The notes under the pieces were generated by a model. That model did not search any database. It saw only the letters and a list, made by a program, of their open reading frames with translations, and had not been told where the DNA came from. The translations under genes were made by a program, and so were the position numbers. A stretch of 64,000 bases of DNA from CAVTWH01 sp963850915 (GTDB taxonomy: Bacteria; Actinomycetota; Actinomycetes; Mycobacteriales; Micromonosporaceae). The number at the start of each line of letters is the position of its first letter. Within the stretch, counting starts at the first letter, position 1. The stretch lies in the NCBI GenBank assembly GCA_963850915.1, contig CAWKND010000006.1:372001-436000 (forward strand), given 5' to 3'. Shown here in pieces: positions 43,442 to 52,161 of this stretch.

Positions 43442-44515
43442 TCAGCGCTGTGGCGGCGGGCCGGTACTGGCCCGCTTCACCAGGGTTGCCGGTGCGGTCT
43501 CGATCAGCGGCTCGCCGCTGGGGTGGGTACCCAGGGCCAGCGTGAGCGCGCGGATCCCCATCTCCACCAGCGGCAATCGCACCGTGGTCAGCGCCGGCGT
43601 CACGTCCTGGGCGATCGGCATGTCGTCGAAGCCCATCACGCTCAGCTGCCCGGGTACGGCCACCCCGCGGTCCCGGGCGATGGCCAGCGCGCCGATCGCC
43701 ATCGCGTCGTTCTGGGCCAGCAACGCGGTCAGCCCCGGCTCGGCATCGAGCAGCTGGGCCGCTGCCCGCGCGCCACCGTCCCGGGTGAAGTCGGCGTGTA
43801 CCACCCGCCGGGCCGGAATCGTCCGCCCGTGCAGTGCCGCCGCCGCCTTCAGGCCGGCCAGCCGGTCGGTGGTGGTGTTCAACTCCTTCGGCCCGGCGAT
43901 CACGCCCACCGCCCGGTGCCCGAGCCCGAAGATGTACTCGCCGGCCAGCTGCGCGCCGTCCTGGTTGGCCGGCTGGATGGCGTCGCCGGTGAGCGCGTGC
44001 CGGCCGATCACGGCGACCCGGCCGCCGCCCCGCTGGTAGGTCTCCAGCGCGGCGTTGAGCAGCCGGGTGGCGCGTACCTCGTGGTAGCCCGAGCCGGCCA
44101 GCACGATGGCGGCGACCCGCTGCGAGCGCAGCATCTCCACGTACTCGCGCTCCCGCGCCGGGTCCCGGTAGCTGTTGCAGATGACCAGCAGCGTGCCCCG
44201 CTCGCTGGCGACCCGCTGCAGGCCCCGGGTGATCTCGGCGAAGTAGGGGTCGGAGACGTCGTGCACGATCACCCCGATGGCACCGCGCTCGGCCCGGGCC
44301 AGCATCCGGGCGTGCGCGTTGGGCACGTAGTTCAGCTCGGCGACGGCCTTCAGCACGCGCGCCCGCAGCTCATCGGCGATCGGCTTGGTGGAGCCGTTGA
44401 TGACCCGGGACGCGGTGGCCGGCGAGACCTTGGCCCGGCTGGCCACGTCGGCGAGGGTCACCGTGCGGGTCGGCTCGATCATCGGCGGTCCGGAGGTACG
44501 CGCATGGGCTGTCAC
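43442..44515 (-). CDS. LacI-family transcriptional regulator
   Basis: 357 residues. DNA-binding part VTLADVASRAKVSPATASRVINGS and hinge YVPNAHARMLARAERGAIGV, then a ligand domain (VIVHDVSDPYFAEITRGLQ; LLAQNDAMAIGALAIARD; VMGFDDMPIA). The frame opens at GTG 44515; an internal ATG at 44482, giving MIEPTRTVTL, matches family length better, and neither has a strong ribosome site. It lies between two copies of GGAAAGCGC(A/T)TTCC, which makes it the best candidate to bind that palindrome and control the pectate lyases and the operon at 44690. Confidence 0.9.
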   Translation of the reverse strand: MTAHARTSGPPMIEPTRTVTLADVASRAKVSPATASRVINGSTKPIADELRARVLKAVAELNYVPNAHARMLARAERGAIGVIVHDVSDPYFAEITRGLQRVASERGTLLVICNSYRDPAREREYVEMLRSQRVAAIVLAGSGYHEVRATRLLNAALETYQRGGGRVAVIGRHALTGDAIQPANQDGAQLAGEYIFGLGHRAVGVIAGPKELNTTTDRLAGLKAAAALHGRTIPARRVVHADFTRDGGARAAAQLLDAEPGLTALLAQNDAMAIGALAIARDRGVAVPGQLSVMGFDDMPIAQDVTPALTTVRLPLVEMGIRALTLALGTHPSGEPLIETAPATLVKRASTGPPPQR

Positions 44516-44609
44516 GATACCGGGCGCCGGCCGGCGATACGCCCTGTTGTACCGCCCGGTTTGCCGCGGGCCGCTTGTCAGTACGGCGGGCGTACCTTAA
44601 GGTTCGTGA

Positions 44610-44623
44610 GGAAAGCGCTTTCC
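44610..44623. promoter_or_regulatory. Perfect GGAAAGCGCTTTCC palindrome
   Basis: A fully symmetric 14-mer, 66 bases before the start of the oxidoreductase/DUF993/TIM operon. It is the best copy of the shared operator. Confidence 0.7.
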
Positions 44624-44689
44624 ACAGTGCTTTTCCGCGCCCACTGGCGTGATTTCCACCGTAACCTCACCGAATGAAGGGGAGTATCC

Positions 44690-45886
44690 GTGACGCTTCG
44701 ACCCGTCACCGTCGCCGTCAACGGCGTGACCGGCCGGATGGGGTACCGGCAGCATCTGGTCCGGTCCCTGCTGGCGATCCGGGCCGACGGCGGCCTGCCC
44801 TGCCCGGACGGCAGCCGGATCTGGCCGGAGCTGGTACTCGTCGGGCGCAACCCGACCCGGCTTGCCGAGATCGCGCAGCGGCACGGCCTCACCGACTGGA
44901 CCACCGACCTGGACGCCGTGCTGGCCCGCGATGACGTCCAGATCTACTTCGACGCGCAGCTCACCCAGGCCCGGGAGAAGGCGGTGCGGGCGGCGATCGC
45001 CGCCGGCAAGCACGTCTACACCGAGAAGCCACTGGCCGAGGCGACCGACACCGCGCTGGATCTGGCCCGCACGGCGCAGGCCGCCGGGGTGTGCCACGGC
45101 GTGGTGCAGGACAAGCTGTTCCTGCCGGGGCTGCGCAAGCTCAAGCGGCTGGTGGACGGCGGCTTCTTCGGCCGGATCCTCTCCGTACGCGGCGAGTTCG
45201 GCTACTGGGTCTTCGAGGGCGACTGGCAGAGCGCCCAGCGCCCGTCCTGGAACTACCGCACCGCCGACGGCGGCGGCATCGTGCTGGACATGTTCCCGCA
45301 CTGGCACTACGTGCTGGAGCAGTTGATCGCGCCGGTACAGGCGGTGACCGCGCGCGTCGCGACGCACATACCGCGCCGGGTGGACGAGGCCGGGCAGGGC
45401 TACGACGCCACCGCCGACGACGCGGCGTACGCCATCTTCGAGCTGGCGGGCGGGGTGATCGCCCAGATCAACTCGTCCTGGGCGGTACGGGTCTACCGCG
45501 ACGAACTGGTCGAGTTCCAGATCGACGGTACCCACGGCTCCGCGGTTGCCGGCCTGCGCAACTGCCGGATCCAGCACCGTGCCTCGACGCCCAAGCCGGT
45601 GTGGAACCCGGACCTGCCGGCCACCGAGGAGTTCCGGGCCCAGTGGCAGCCGGTCCCGGACAACGAGGAGTACGACAACGGCTTCCGGGTGCAGTGGGAA
45701 CTGTTCCTCCGGCACGTACTGGACGGCGGCGAGTTCCCGTGGGACTTCTTCGCCGCCGCGCGCGGGGTACAACTGGCCGAGCTTGGCCTGCGCTCGGCCC
45801 GGGAGGGGCGGCGCATCGAAATCCCGGACCTGGAGACTCCGGACCTCGACACCCCGGACCTCGAAACCCCGGGGCTGGCGCCATGA
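44690..45886 (+). CDS. Gfo/Idh/MocA-family oxidoreductase
   Basis: 398 residues. It opens with TVAVNGVTGRMGYRQHL, has AGKHVYTEKPLAEATDT and the catalytic-domain stretch DKLFLPGLRKLKRLVDGGFFG. The last 20 residues are a repeat (IPDLE, TPDLD, TPDLE, TPGLA) encoded by 15-bp units. It overlaps the DUF993 gene by 4 bases (ATGA). With the downstream DUF993 and TIM-barrel enzymes it forms a three-gene sugar-oxidation operon under the GGAAAGCGCTTTCC element. Substrate unknown. Confidence 0.87.
   Translation: MTLRPVTVAVNGVTGRMGYRQHLVRSLLAIRADGGLPCPDGSRIWPELVLVGRNPTRLAEIAQRHGLTDWTTDLDAVLARDDVQIYFDAQLTQAREKAVRAAIAAGKHVYTEKPLAEATDTALDLARTAQAAGVCHGVVQDKLFLPGLRKLKRLVDGGFFGRILSVRGEFGYWVFEGDWQSAQRPSWNYRTADGGGIVLDMFPHWHYVLEQLIAPVQAVTARVATHIPRRVDEAGQGYDATADDAAYAIFELAGGVIAQINSSWAVRVYRDELVEFQIDGTHGSAVAGLRNCRIQHRASTPKPVWNPDLPATEEFRAQWQPVPDNEEYDNGFRVQWELFLRHVLDGGEFPWDFFAAARGVQLAELGLRSAREGRRIEIPDLETPDLDTPDLETPGLAP
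45821..45880 (+). repeat. 15-bp in-frame tandem repeat at the oxidoreductase C-terminus
   Basis: Four units starting at 45821, 45836, 45851 and 45866 (consensus ACCCCGGACCTCGAA) encode IPDLE, TPDLD, TPDLE and TPGLA just before the stop codon. Confidence 0.85.
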
Positions 45887-47037
45887 GCGCGTCGGTCCGG
45901 CTGCCCGGGGGTACCGCCTACCAACTGCGCGGTGGCCCCGGCTTCGCGCCGCCGACCGCGCCGTTCCACAGCCGGGTCTGCTACGCGGCCGCGCACGTGG
46001 TCGCCGACCCGTTGGCGGAGAACGTGCCCGGCGCACCCGCCGCCCTCGACTGGGATGCCACCCTGGCCTTCCGGCATCACCTGTGGCGGCACGGATTCGG
46101 CGTCGCCGAGGCGATGGACACCGCGCAGCGCGGGATGGGGCTGGACTACCCGGCCACCCGGGAGCTGATCCGCCGCTCGGTACGCGAAGCCCGCTCGGTG
46201 GGCGGGGCGATCCTCGCCGGCGTCGGTACCGACCAGCTGCCGGCCGGCCTACCCACGGATCTGGCCGGTGTTGCCAAGGCGTACCACGAGCAGCTGGACG
46301 ACGTACTCGAGGCGGGAGCGGTGCCGGTACTCATGTGCAGCCGGCAACTGGCCGCCACCGCCCGGGACGCCGAGGAGTACCTGTCGGTCTACACCGGGCT
46401 GATCGAGCGCAGCACCAGACCCGTAGTGCTGCACTGGTTGGGCGAGGCGTTCGACCCGGCACTGGCGGGCTACTGGGGCAGCGGCGACCTGGACGTAGCC
46501 ACCGGTACGGTGCTGGAGCTGATCGACGCCAACGCGACCCGGATCGACGGGGTGAAGGTGTCGCTGCTGGACGCCGCGCGCGAAGTCGACCTGCGGCGCC
46601 GGCTGCCGGCCGGGGTACGCCTCTACACCGGCGACGACTTCAACTACCCCGAGCTCATCAAGGGCGACGAGGTCGGGTACTCGGACGCGCTGCTGGGCAT
46701 CTTCGCAGCCATCGCGCCCGCAGCCGCCGCGGCGTTGAGTGCCTTGGATGCCGGCGACTTCGCCCGCTACGACAAGGTGTTGGCGCCGACGGTTGCGCTG
46801 TCCCGGCACATCTTCGGCGCGCCGACACCGGCGTACAAGACGGGGATCGTGTTCCTGGCCTGGCTCTGCGGGTACCAGCAGCACTTCCAGATGGTCGGTG
46901 GCCTGCAGGCGCACCGCTCGGCCAGCCACCTCGCCACCCTGCTGACCCTGGCCGACGCGGCCGGGCTGCTGCCCGACGCCGACCTCGCTGCCGCCCGCGC
47001 CCGCGCGTTCTTCACCGTGGCGGGGGTGGCGCAGTGA
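45883..47037 (+). CDS. DUF993-family protein (DHDPS-like TIM barrel)
   Basis: 384 residues. Segments such as HLWRHGFGVAEAMDTAQRGMGLDY, GVGTDQLP, PVVLHWLGEAFDPAL, VDGVKVSLLD-like DGVKVSLLDAAREVDLRRRL and YTGDDFNYPELIKGD match the DUF993 family, which is distantly related to dihydrodipicolinate synthase and is found in actinobacterial sugar operons. The Lys in GVKVSL could be a Schiff-base residue. The function is not established. It is coupled by overlaps to both neighbours, so it should act between the oxidoreductase and the TIM-barrel isomerase. Confidence 0.8.
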   Translation: MSASVRLPGGTAYQLRGGPGFAPPTAPFHSRVCYAAAHVVADPLAENVPGAPAALDWDATLAFRHHLWRHGFGVAEAMDTAQRGMGLDYPATRELIRRSVREARSVGGAILAGVGTDQLPAGLPTDLAGVAKAYHEQLDDVLEAGAVPVLMCSRQLAATARDAEEYLSVYTGLIERSTRPVVLHWLGEAFDPALAGYWGSGDLDVATGTVLELIDANATRIDGVKVSLLDAAREVDLRRRLPAGVRLYTGDDFNYPELIKGDEVGYSDALLGIFAAIAPAAAAALSALDAGDFARYDKVLAPTVALSRHIFGAPTPAYKTGIVFLAWLCGYQQHFQMVGGLQAHRSASHLATLLTLADAAGLLPDADLAAARARAFFTVAGVAQ

Positions 47038-47855
47038 CCTTCTCCTTCAACCAGGCCACCGCGAACCGTTGGCCCACACCGGATCTGATCGCCGGCTGCG
47101 TCGCGGCCGGCGTCGATCAGGTGGGGCTGTGGCGCGAGCAGACCGCCGAGTTCGGGCTGGCCAACACGGCAGGTGCGGTACGCGCGGCCGGCCTGCGGGT
47201 CAGCACGCTGTGCCGCGGCGGCTTCTTCCAACTGCCGGACTGGCGCGCGCAGAACCGTTGCGCCATCGACGAAGCAGCGGCTCTGGGCGCGCCGGTACTG
47301 GTACTCGTCAGCGGCGGACTGCCGGCCGGCAGCCGGGACATCGACGGTGCCCGCGCCCGGGTGGCCGACGCCATCGCGGAGCTGGCGCCCTACGCCGAGC
47401 AGGCCGGTGTCACGCTCGCGATCGAGCCGCTGCACCCGATGTACGCGGCCGACCGGTGCGTGGTCAGTACCCTGGCCCAGGCGCTGGACATCGCCGAGCA
47501 GCACCCGGTCGGCGTGGTCGGAGTGGTGGTGGACACCTATCACCTGTGGTGGGATGACCAGATCTACCAACAGATCGCGCGCGCCGGTGCGCGGATCGCC
47601 AGCTTCCAGCTCGCCGACTGGGTCACTCCGTTGCCGGCCGGCGTGCTGACCGGACGGGCGCTGCCCGGTGACGGCTGCGTCGAACTGGCCCGGATCTGGC
47701 GCGCTGTCACGGATGCGGGGTACGCCGGCCCGGTCGAGGTGGAGGTCTTCAACGAGGAGCTGTGGGGCCGGCCGGGGGAGGAGATCCTCGCCCGTACCCG
47801 CGAGGCCTACCTTGGCGTACACGAACAACTGTCGGCTGCTGTCGCGACCGGCTGA
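47034..47855 (+). CDS. Sugar phosphate isomerase/epimerase family TIM barrel (AP-endonuclease 2-like)
   Basis: 273 residues, xylose-isomerase-like TIM barrel. Metal ligands appear in LAIEPLHPMY (Glu), VVVDTYHLWWDDQ (Asp and His), SFQLADWV and VEVEVFNEELWG (Glu). The GTG overlaps the DUF993 stop (GTGA). It probably isomerises or epimerises the sugar made by the two upstream enzymes. It is the last gene before a strong bidirectional terminator. Confidence 0.85.
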   Translation: MTFSFNQATANRWPTPDLIAGCVAAGVDQVGLWREQTAEFGLANTAGAVRAAGLRVSTLCRGGFFQLPDWRAQNRCAIDEAAALGAPVLVLVSGGLPAGSRDIDGARARVADAIAELAPYAEQAGVTLAIEPLHPMYAADRCVVSTLAQALDIAEQHPVGVVGVVVDTYHLWWDDQIYQQIARAGARIASFQLADWVTPLPAGVLTGRALPGDGCVELARIWRAVTDAGYAGPVEVEVFNEELWGRPGEEILARTREAYLGVHEQLSAAVATG

Positions 47856-47872
47856 GCCAACCTGGCGCACGA

Positions 47873-47904
47873 GAAGGGGCCCGGCCGATCGGCCGGGCCC
47901 CTTC
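47873..47904. terminator. Strong bidirectional terminator
   Basis: A perfect 32-base palindrome with 16-bp arms (GAAGGGGCCCGGCCGA and its complement) between convergent genes. Confidence 0.9.
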
Positions 47905-47919
47905 GCTGTCGCGGTGCGG

Positions 47920-49404
47920 TTACTTGTAGGTGATGTCCGACGAGGTGAAGATGCAGTGCCCGTCGTTGACGCCGTCGCCGAGGTAGGGCGGTTCGCTGCC
48001 CTTGGCAACGCCGGTGTACTCGGCGCAGATGTGCGTACTGGAGCCGTTGAGCAGGGTGACGTGGCTCAGCGTCGCGGTGTCCCCCCAGTTGATGTTGATG
48101 CCGACGATGTACTTGGCCTTGTCCAGCAGTACGTTGTCGACGGTCACGTGCCGCTCGTGCGACGTGGTGCAGTTGCCGCACGCCCGGTAGAGCTTGCCGA
48201 TGTTCTGCGCGTAGAAGCCGGAGATGTGTACCGTCCCGGATCCGTTGTGCTGGAACACTTTGTCGTCGGCGTTGCGCGCGCCGCCACCGATCACGTACGA
48301 GTCGCCGTTGGTGCCCAGGAAGGTGGCGGCGTCCTCGCCGACATCCTCCCACCAGACGTTCTGGATGGTGCAGCGGCCGAGGCAGTGCACGCCGTCGCCG
48401 GCCGGTGAGCCGATGATGACGTTCTTGATGGTGGCCCCGTCGGCCAGCTCGAACATCGGGTCCTGGCTCTCGCTCTGCGAGCCGTCACCGATGCAGCAGT
48501 AGCGCTTCATGCCGCCGTCGAAGGTACCGGACACCTCGATGGTGCCGGAGACGCTCGCCGAGCCGGTCGCGGTCGGCCACACCCCGGTGGGTACCGATCC
48601 GGTCGCCGTCGGGGTGGGCGTCACGCTCTTGGTGGGCGATGCGGTCGGGGACGCGGTCGGCGACTTCGTCGGGCTCGCCGTCGGGGTACCGGTGGCCGTC
48701 TTCGTCGGAGTGGCCGTCGGCGTGCCCGTCGTACCGCTGGAGACGGCGACGTCGTCGAAGTTGGCCGACGAGTAGATCGTCTGCAGCCCGATCCGGCCGG
48801 CGCTGATGTCGCCGTTGGTGGCCGACCCGACCGAGCTGCCGTTCACGCTGCCCGAGATCGCCGAGCCGTTGACCGTGATGGACAGCGTGTACCAGGTTCC
48901 GGTCGAGACACTCGGGCTGGCCGAGCCGAGTACCGTCACGCTGCTGCCGCTGACCGACTGCAACTGCACGAGATTGCCGGGGATCAGCGCCAGCCGGTAG
49001 AACTTGGTGCTGCCCGAGGCGCGCGCCAGCAAGCCGACCAGGCCGCCGGAGCCGAGGCTCAGCGGCTTCACCCGGGCGGTCACCGTGTAGCTCGTCCAAC
49101 TGGTGGAGCCGTTGAACAAGCGGGCGTTCTCACTGGTGGTGTTGCTCTGCTGGACGACCTTCGAGCCGTCGGTGACGATCGCCCAGGTACCGCCCGACTT
49201 CGACCACGAACTGGTCGAGCCGTTCTCGAAGTCGGCCGAGAACAGCGTGTCGGCGAAGGCCAACTGGTTGACGCCGATGATGGCCGCGGCGGCCGCGATC
49301 ACAGCGGTCACAACGGTGAGCCCGAGGCGCAGCCCGCGCCGGCTACGCCGCGATCGGGACCGCGGTGGGGATTGCGGTTGGGGTGGGGGATGGTGCGCGG
49401 TCAC
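47920..49404 (-). CDS. Secreted pectate lyase, PL3 family, with N-terminal LamG-like domain
   Basis: 494 residues. Basic leader, then a membrane/signal helix (LTVVTAVIAAAAAIIGVNQLAFA). Next is a concanavalin-like domain of about 190 residues (TLFSADFENGSTSSWSKSGG...), a Thr/Pro-rich linker (PTATPTKTATG...), and a C-terminal PL3 domain (SGTFDGGMKRYCCIGDGSQ; DGATIKNVIIGSPAGDGVHC; VWWEDVGEDAATF; NADDKVFQHNGSG; CGNCTTSHERHV). PL3 enzymes cleave polygalacturonate at high pH with Ca2+. The GTG at 49404 has AGGAGG 6 bases upstream. It follows the PL1 gene by 142 bases and may be co-transcribed. Confidence 0.9.
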   Translation of the reverse strand: MTAHHPPPQPQSPPRSRSRRSRRGLRLGLTVVTAVIAAAAAIIGVNQLAFADTLFSADFENGSTSSWSKSGGTWAIVTDGSKVVQQSNTTSENARLFNGSTSWTSYTVTARVKPLSLGSGGLVGLLARASGSTKFYRLALIPGNLVQLQSVSGSSVTVLGSASPSVSTGTWYTLSITVNGSAISGSVNGSSVGSATNGDISAGRIGLQTIYSSANFDDVAVSSGTTGTPTATPTKTATGTPTASPTKSPTASPTASPTKSVTPTPTATGSVPTGVWPTATGSASVSGTIEVSGTFDGGMKRYCCIGDGSQSESQDPMFELADGATIKNVIIGSPAGDGVHCLGRCTIQNVWWEDVGEDAATFLGTNGDSYVIGGGARNADDKVFQHNGSGTVHISGFYAQNIGKLYRACGNCTTSHERHVTVDNVLLDKAKYIVGININWGDTATLSHVTLLNGSSTHICAEYTGVAKGSEPPYLGDGVNDGHCIFTSSDITYK

Positions 49405-49546
49405 GCGGAACCTCCTGTGGAATGTGGAACGTCGCCGGGTCGGCAGGTTTCCCACCATCCGCTGGACGGAGGCGGCCGACCGGGCCGCGGGATGGTGGCG
49501 CAGCACTGGCGCGGCCGGGGCTGCCCGGCCGCGCCACGTCGGTAGG

Positions 49547-51181
49547 TCAGGTGGTGATCTTGCCGGTACCCGCGCCCGCCGTCACGATCGACTTGACCGA
49601 GCTTGCCGTGTCGACGGTGTACGCGTACGGGATGGCCGCAACGCTGCCACTGGTCAGGATGGGACCGGAGTTGACCAGGTAGTTGTTGCGCGCCACCAGG
49701 TTCCCGCCGCTGGAGTCGCCCTCGCTGAGGTGCGTCGGGTCGGTGATGTTCTCGAAGTAGTTCCCCTCGACCAGTACGCCGGCACCTTCGGTGGTGGCGA
49801 TGGCGTAGCTGTAGGCGAAGGTCTGCGTGTTCACGTAGTAGTTGTTGAACACGTGGACCGGGTTGGCGAAGCGTACCCGCGGGTTGCGCTCGGCACAGTT
49901 GGAGAACTCGTTGTGGTGGTAGGTCACCCGCAGGTGGCCGGTGTCTTCCGAGGCGTTGCTGTCGCTGTGCCCGACGAGCGAGCACTTGATGTGGTCGTGA
50001 ATCAGGTTCCACGACACCGTGATGTAGTCCGCCGCGTGCGTGATGTCCAGCAGGCCGTCGTAGTAGTCGGTGCCGTGGCTGGTGTCACTGGACAGATCGT
50101 TGTGGTCGATCCACAGGTGGGTGGAGCTTTCGATGTGGATGGCGTCACCGTTGCCGTTGCCCGCGAGTACCTTGGAAATTTTCAGGTTGCGGACGATGAC
50201 GTTGTTGACGCTCTTCATGTTCAGGCCGCAGCCGGTCAGGCCGGAGCTGGCGCCCACACCGAGGATCGACTTGTTCGACTGCACCCGCACGTCGGCCGAG
50301 CAGCTGAAGTTGCCGTTGACCCGGATGGTCTCGGTGGCCGACGACGCGGCCTGGGTGGTCAGGTCGGCCAGGCTGGTCACGGTGACCGTGCTGCCGCCGG
50401 CACCGCCGGTGGTGCTGCCACCCTGGGTTGCCCAGCCGATCAGGCCGGTGCTGCTCCCGCCGCCACCGCCACCGCCCGTGGGCGAGGTACTCGGTGTGGG
50501 AGTGGCGCTCTTGGTCGGCGTCGGCCCACCCGTGGTGGGCGGTGTGCTGGTCGAGTCGGTCACCGCGACGTCGTCGAAACGACCGCTGGCGTACGACGTG
50601 AACAGGCCGATCTGGCCGGCACTGATGGCGCTGGCCGAGCCGGAACCGATCGAGGTGCCGTCGATGTACCCGCTGATCGTCGAGCCGCTGACGTCGATGC
50701 GCAGCGTGTACCACGTGTTCGTGCTGACCGTACGGGACGCCGAGGCCAGCGTGGTGACGCTGCTGCCGTTCATGTACTCCAGCCGCACCGAGTTGGCGTT
50801 GGTGAGCGACAGCCGGTACATCTTGGTGGCGCCGCTGGCCCGGGCGACGAGCGAGACCACGCCGGTCGAGTTGCCGAACGACACCGCCTTGACCCGCGCC
50901 TGCACCGAGTAGTTGGTCCAGCTGGTCGAGCCGGCGAACTCGCGGGCCCGCTCGTTGGTGTTGTCGGCCTGTTGGAGGGCTTGGGTACCGTCGGTGACGA
51001 TGCTCCAGGTACCGCCCGACTTGGACCAGCCGCTGGTACTGCCGGACTCGAAGTTGGCGGAGAATAACGTCGCCGCCGACGCGTCCGGCACGGTGATCAT
51101 GATGAGGCCGGCGACGAGCACAGCGGCTGCGCCGCCGATTCCGGCCAGCCGCCAGGCACGGCGGCGGGATATCGATCGCAT
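49547..51181 (-). CDS. Secreted pectate lyase, PL1 family, with N-terminal LamG-like domain
   Basis: 544 residues. Signal peptide (RRRAWRLAGIGGAAAVLVAGL...ASA), then a domain strongly similar to that of the neighbouring PL3 enzyme (TLFSANFESGSTSGWSKSGG), a Pro/Thr/Gly linker, and a PL1 beta-helix: NKSILGVGASSGLTGCGLNM, NVIVRNLKISKV, THLWIDHNDLSSD, DITHAADYITVSWNLIHDHIK, HLRVTYHHNEFSNCAERNPRVRF. The domain order and shared module point to duplication with module exchange. An operator copy lies 40 bases upstream of the ATG at 51181. Confidence 0.92.
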   Translation of the reverse strand: MRSISRRRAWRLAGIGGAAAVLVAGLIMITVPDASAATLFSANFESGSTSGWSKSGGTWSIVTDGTQALQQADNTNERAREFAGSTSWTNYSVQARVKAVSFGNSTGVVSLVARASGATKMYRLSLTNANSVRLEYMNGSSVTTLASASRTVSTNTWYTLRIDVSGSTISGYIDGTSIGSGSASAISAGQIGLFTSYASGRFDDVAVTDSTSTPPTTGGPTPTKSATPTPSTSPTGGGGGGGSSTGLIGWATQGGSTTGGAGGSTVTVTSLADLTTQAASSATETIRVNGNFSCSADVRVQSNKSILGVGASSGLTGCGLNMKSVNNVIVRNLKISKVLAGNGNGDAIHIESSTHLWIDHNDLSSDTSHGTDYYDGLLDITHAADYITVSWNLIHDHIKCSLVGHSDSNASEDTGHLRVTYHHNEFSNCAERNPRVRFANPVHVFNNYYVNTQTFAYSYAIATTEGAGVLVEGNYFENITDPTHLSEGDSSGGNLVARNNYLVNSGPILTSGSVAAIPYAYTVDTASSVKSIVTAGAGTGKITT

Positions 51182-51220
51182 GGGGTGTGTTGCTCCTTGT
51201 CGACGGGGTGAGATCGGCTA

Positions 51221-51234
51221 GGAAAGCGCATTCC
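51221..51234. promoter_or_regulatory. GGAAAGCGCATTCC operator before PL1 gene
   Basis: Identical in sequence to the copy at 43330 and placed 40 bases before the pectate lyase start. Confidence 0.65.
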
Positions 51235-51488
51235 TGAGACCTAACGTGCCATCGACGCTCGCCTAAGTCAATGCTCCGGCGTGTGCAGATCAGTTGCAGT
51301 AGGCCGGGCACCGGCATCGATGGTTAGCGGGGTGCGGCGGCCGACCGCGCCGCCCTGTCCCATGCGCTGTCGTTGAGCTGGGGGCGCCGGCCGGCTCCGG
51401 CCCGGTCATCGCCGACGGTACGCAGGTCGGGGATACTTTGCGGGCGGAGCGCAGCCCCGATGACGACACCCGGAGGGTGAACGACCAC

Positions 51489-51875
51489 GTGGTGACGAAG
51501 TGTCAGCCGATGAGCCTGGCCACCCTCGCCGGGCATCTCAGCGTGGCCGAGAATGACAAGGTTCGCTGGAAACTCGTGTGCGAGTTTCTCGAGGAGTACC
51601 GGTGGGAGCCGGCGGACGTTCAGGTGACACTGGTTGTCGGCGAGCCCGAGACGGTAGGCGACGATCGTTGGGATGCCCTACTTGCCGCAGTTGCCGAACA
51701 CCTGGCGGCTGAACATGATCTTGCGCCACCGAATTTGGCCGAGTCACACGTGTTGAAACGGGCTTGGTTCTCCGCCGAGTTGGCCATCCAGCGAGCGGAT
51801 GCGCTCGCATGGGCACCCGCGGCGTTCCGCAAACACGGTGTGTACCTGTCAATCCATGGTCTGGCGGCGGCGTGA
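51489..51875 (+). CDS. Conserved hypothetical cytoplasmic protein
   Basis: 128 residues if it starts at GTG 51489 (GGAGGG 11 bases upstream). It looks all-helical: MSLATLAGHLSVAENDKVRWKLVCEFLEEYRWEP..., DDRWDALLAAVAEHLAAEH, LKRAWFSAELAIQRADALAWAPAAFRKHGVYLS. There are no membrane segments or signal. I do not recognise a named family, though such small proteins are widespread in actinobacteria, sometimes beside nucleotidyltransferase or toxin-like genes; none is seen here. Codon bias is a little more relaxed than its neighbours. The following 286 bases (51876-52161) hold no gene I can support. Confidence 0.65.
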   Translation: MVTKCQPMSLATLAGHLSVAENDKVRWKLVCEFLEEYRWEPADVQVTLVVGEPETVGDDRWDALLAAVAEHLAAEHDLAPPNLAESHVLKRAWFSAELAIQRADALAWAPAAFRKHGVYLSIHGLAAA

Positions 51876-52161
51876 ACGCGCCCAGCGGTGTGCTGATGGC
51901 GCGTGCCGACCTCGAGTAGCCTTCACCACTCCGGGCGACAAGGGAGTCACGTCCGCCGGGTCACCTTCGGGGCTGGATCACCGCGGGTCAATGTGATGTT
52001 GCAGCTACGGCTGCCAGTCATCGGCGAATGCCAGCCATAGGTGCAGCATGACCTTGTCTGCGGCGAGAGTTATTCGGTTGAGGCCTTCGATCGCCCGCGG
52101 CCGGTCCGGGGCGGGCCGGCGGCAGGCGAATTGCCTGCCGCGGTGCGGTGCTGTTGCCAGG

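Noticed and set aside
51489..51875. Toxin-antitoxin pair
   Set aside because: Only one small ORF is credible here; no partner gene overlaps or adjoins it.
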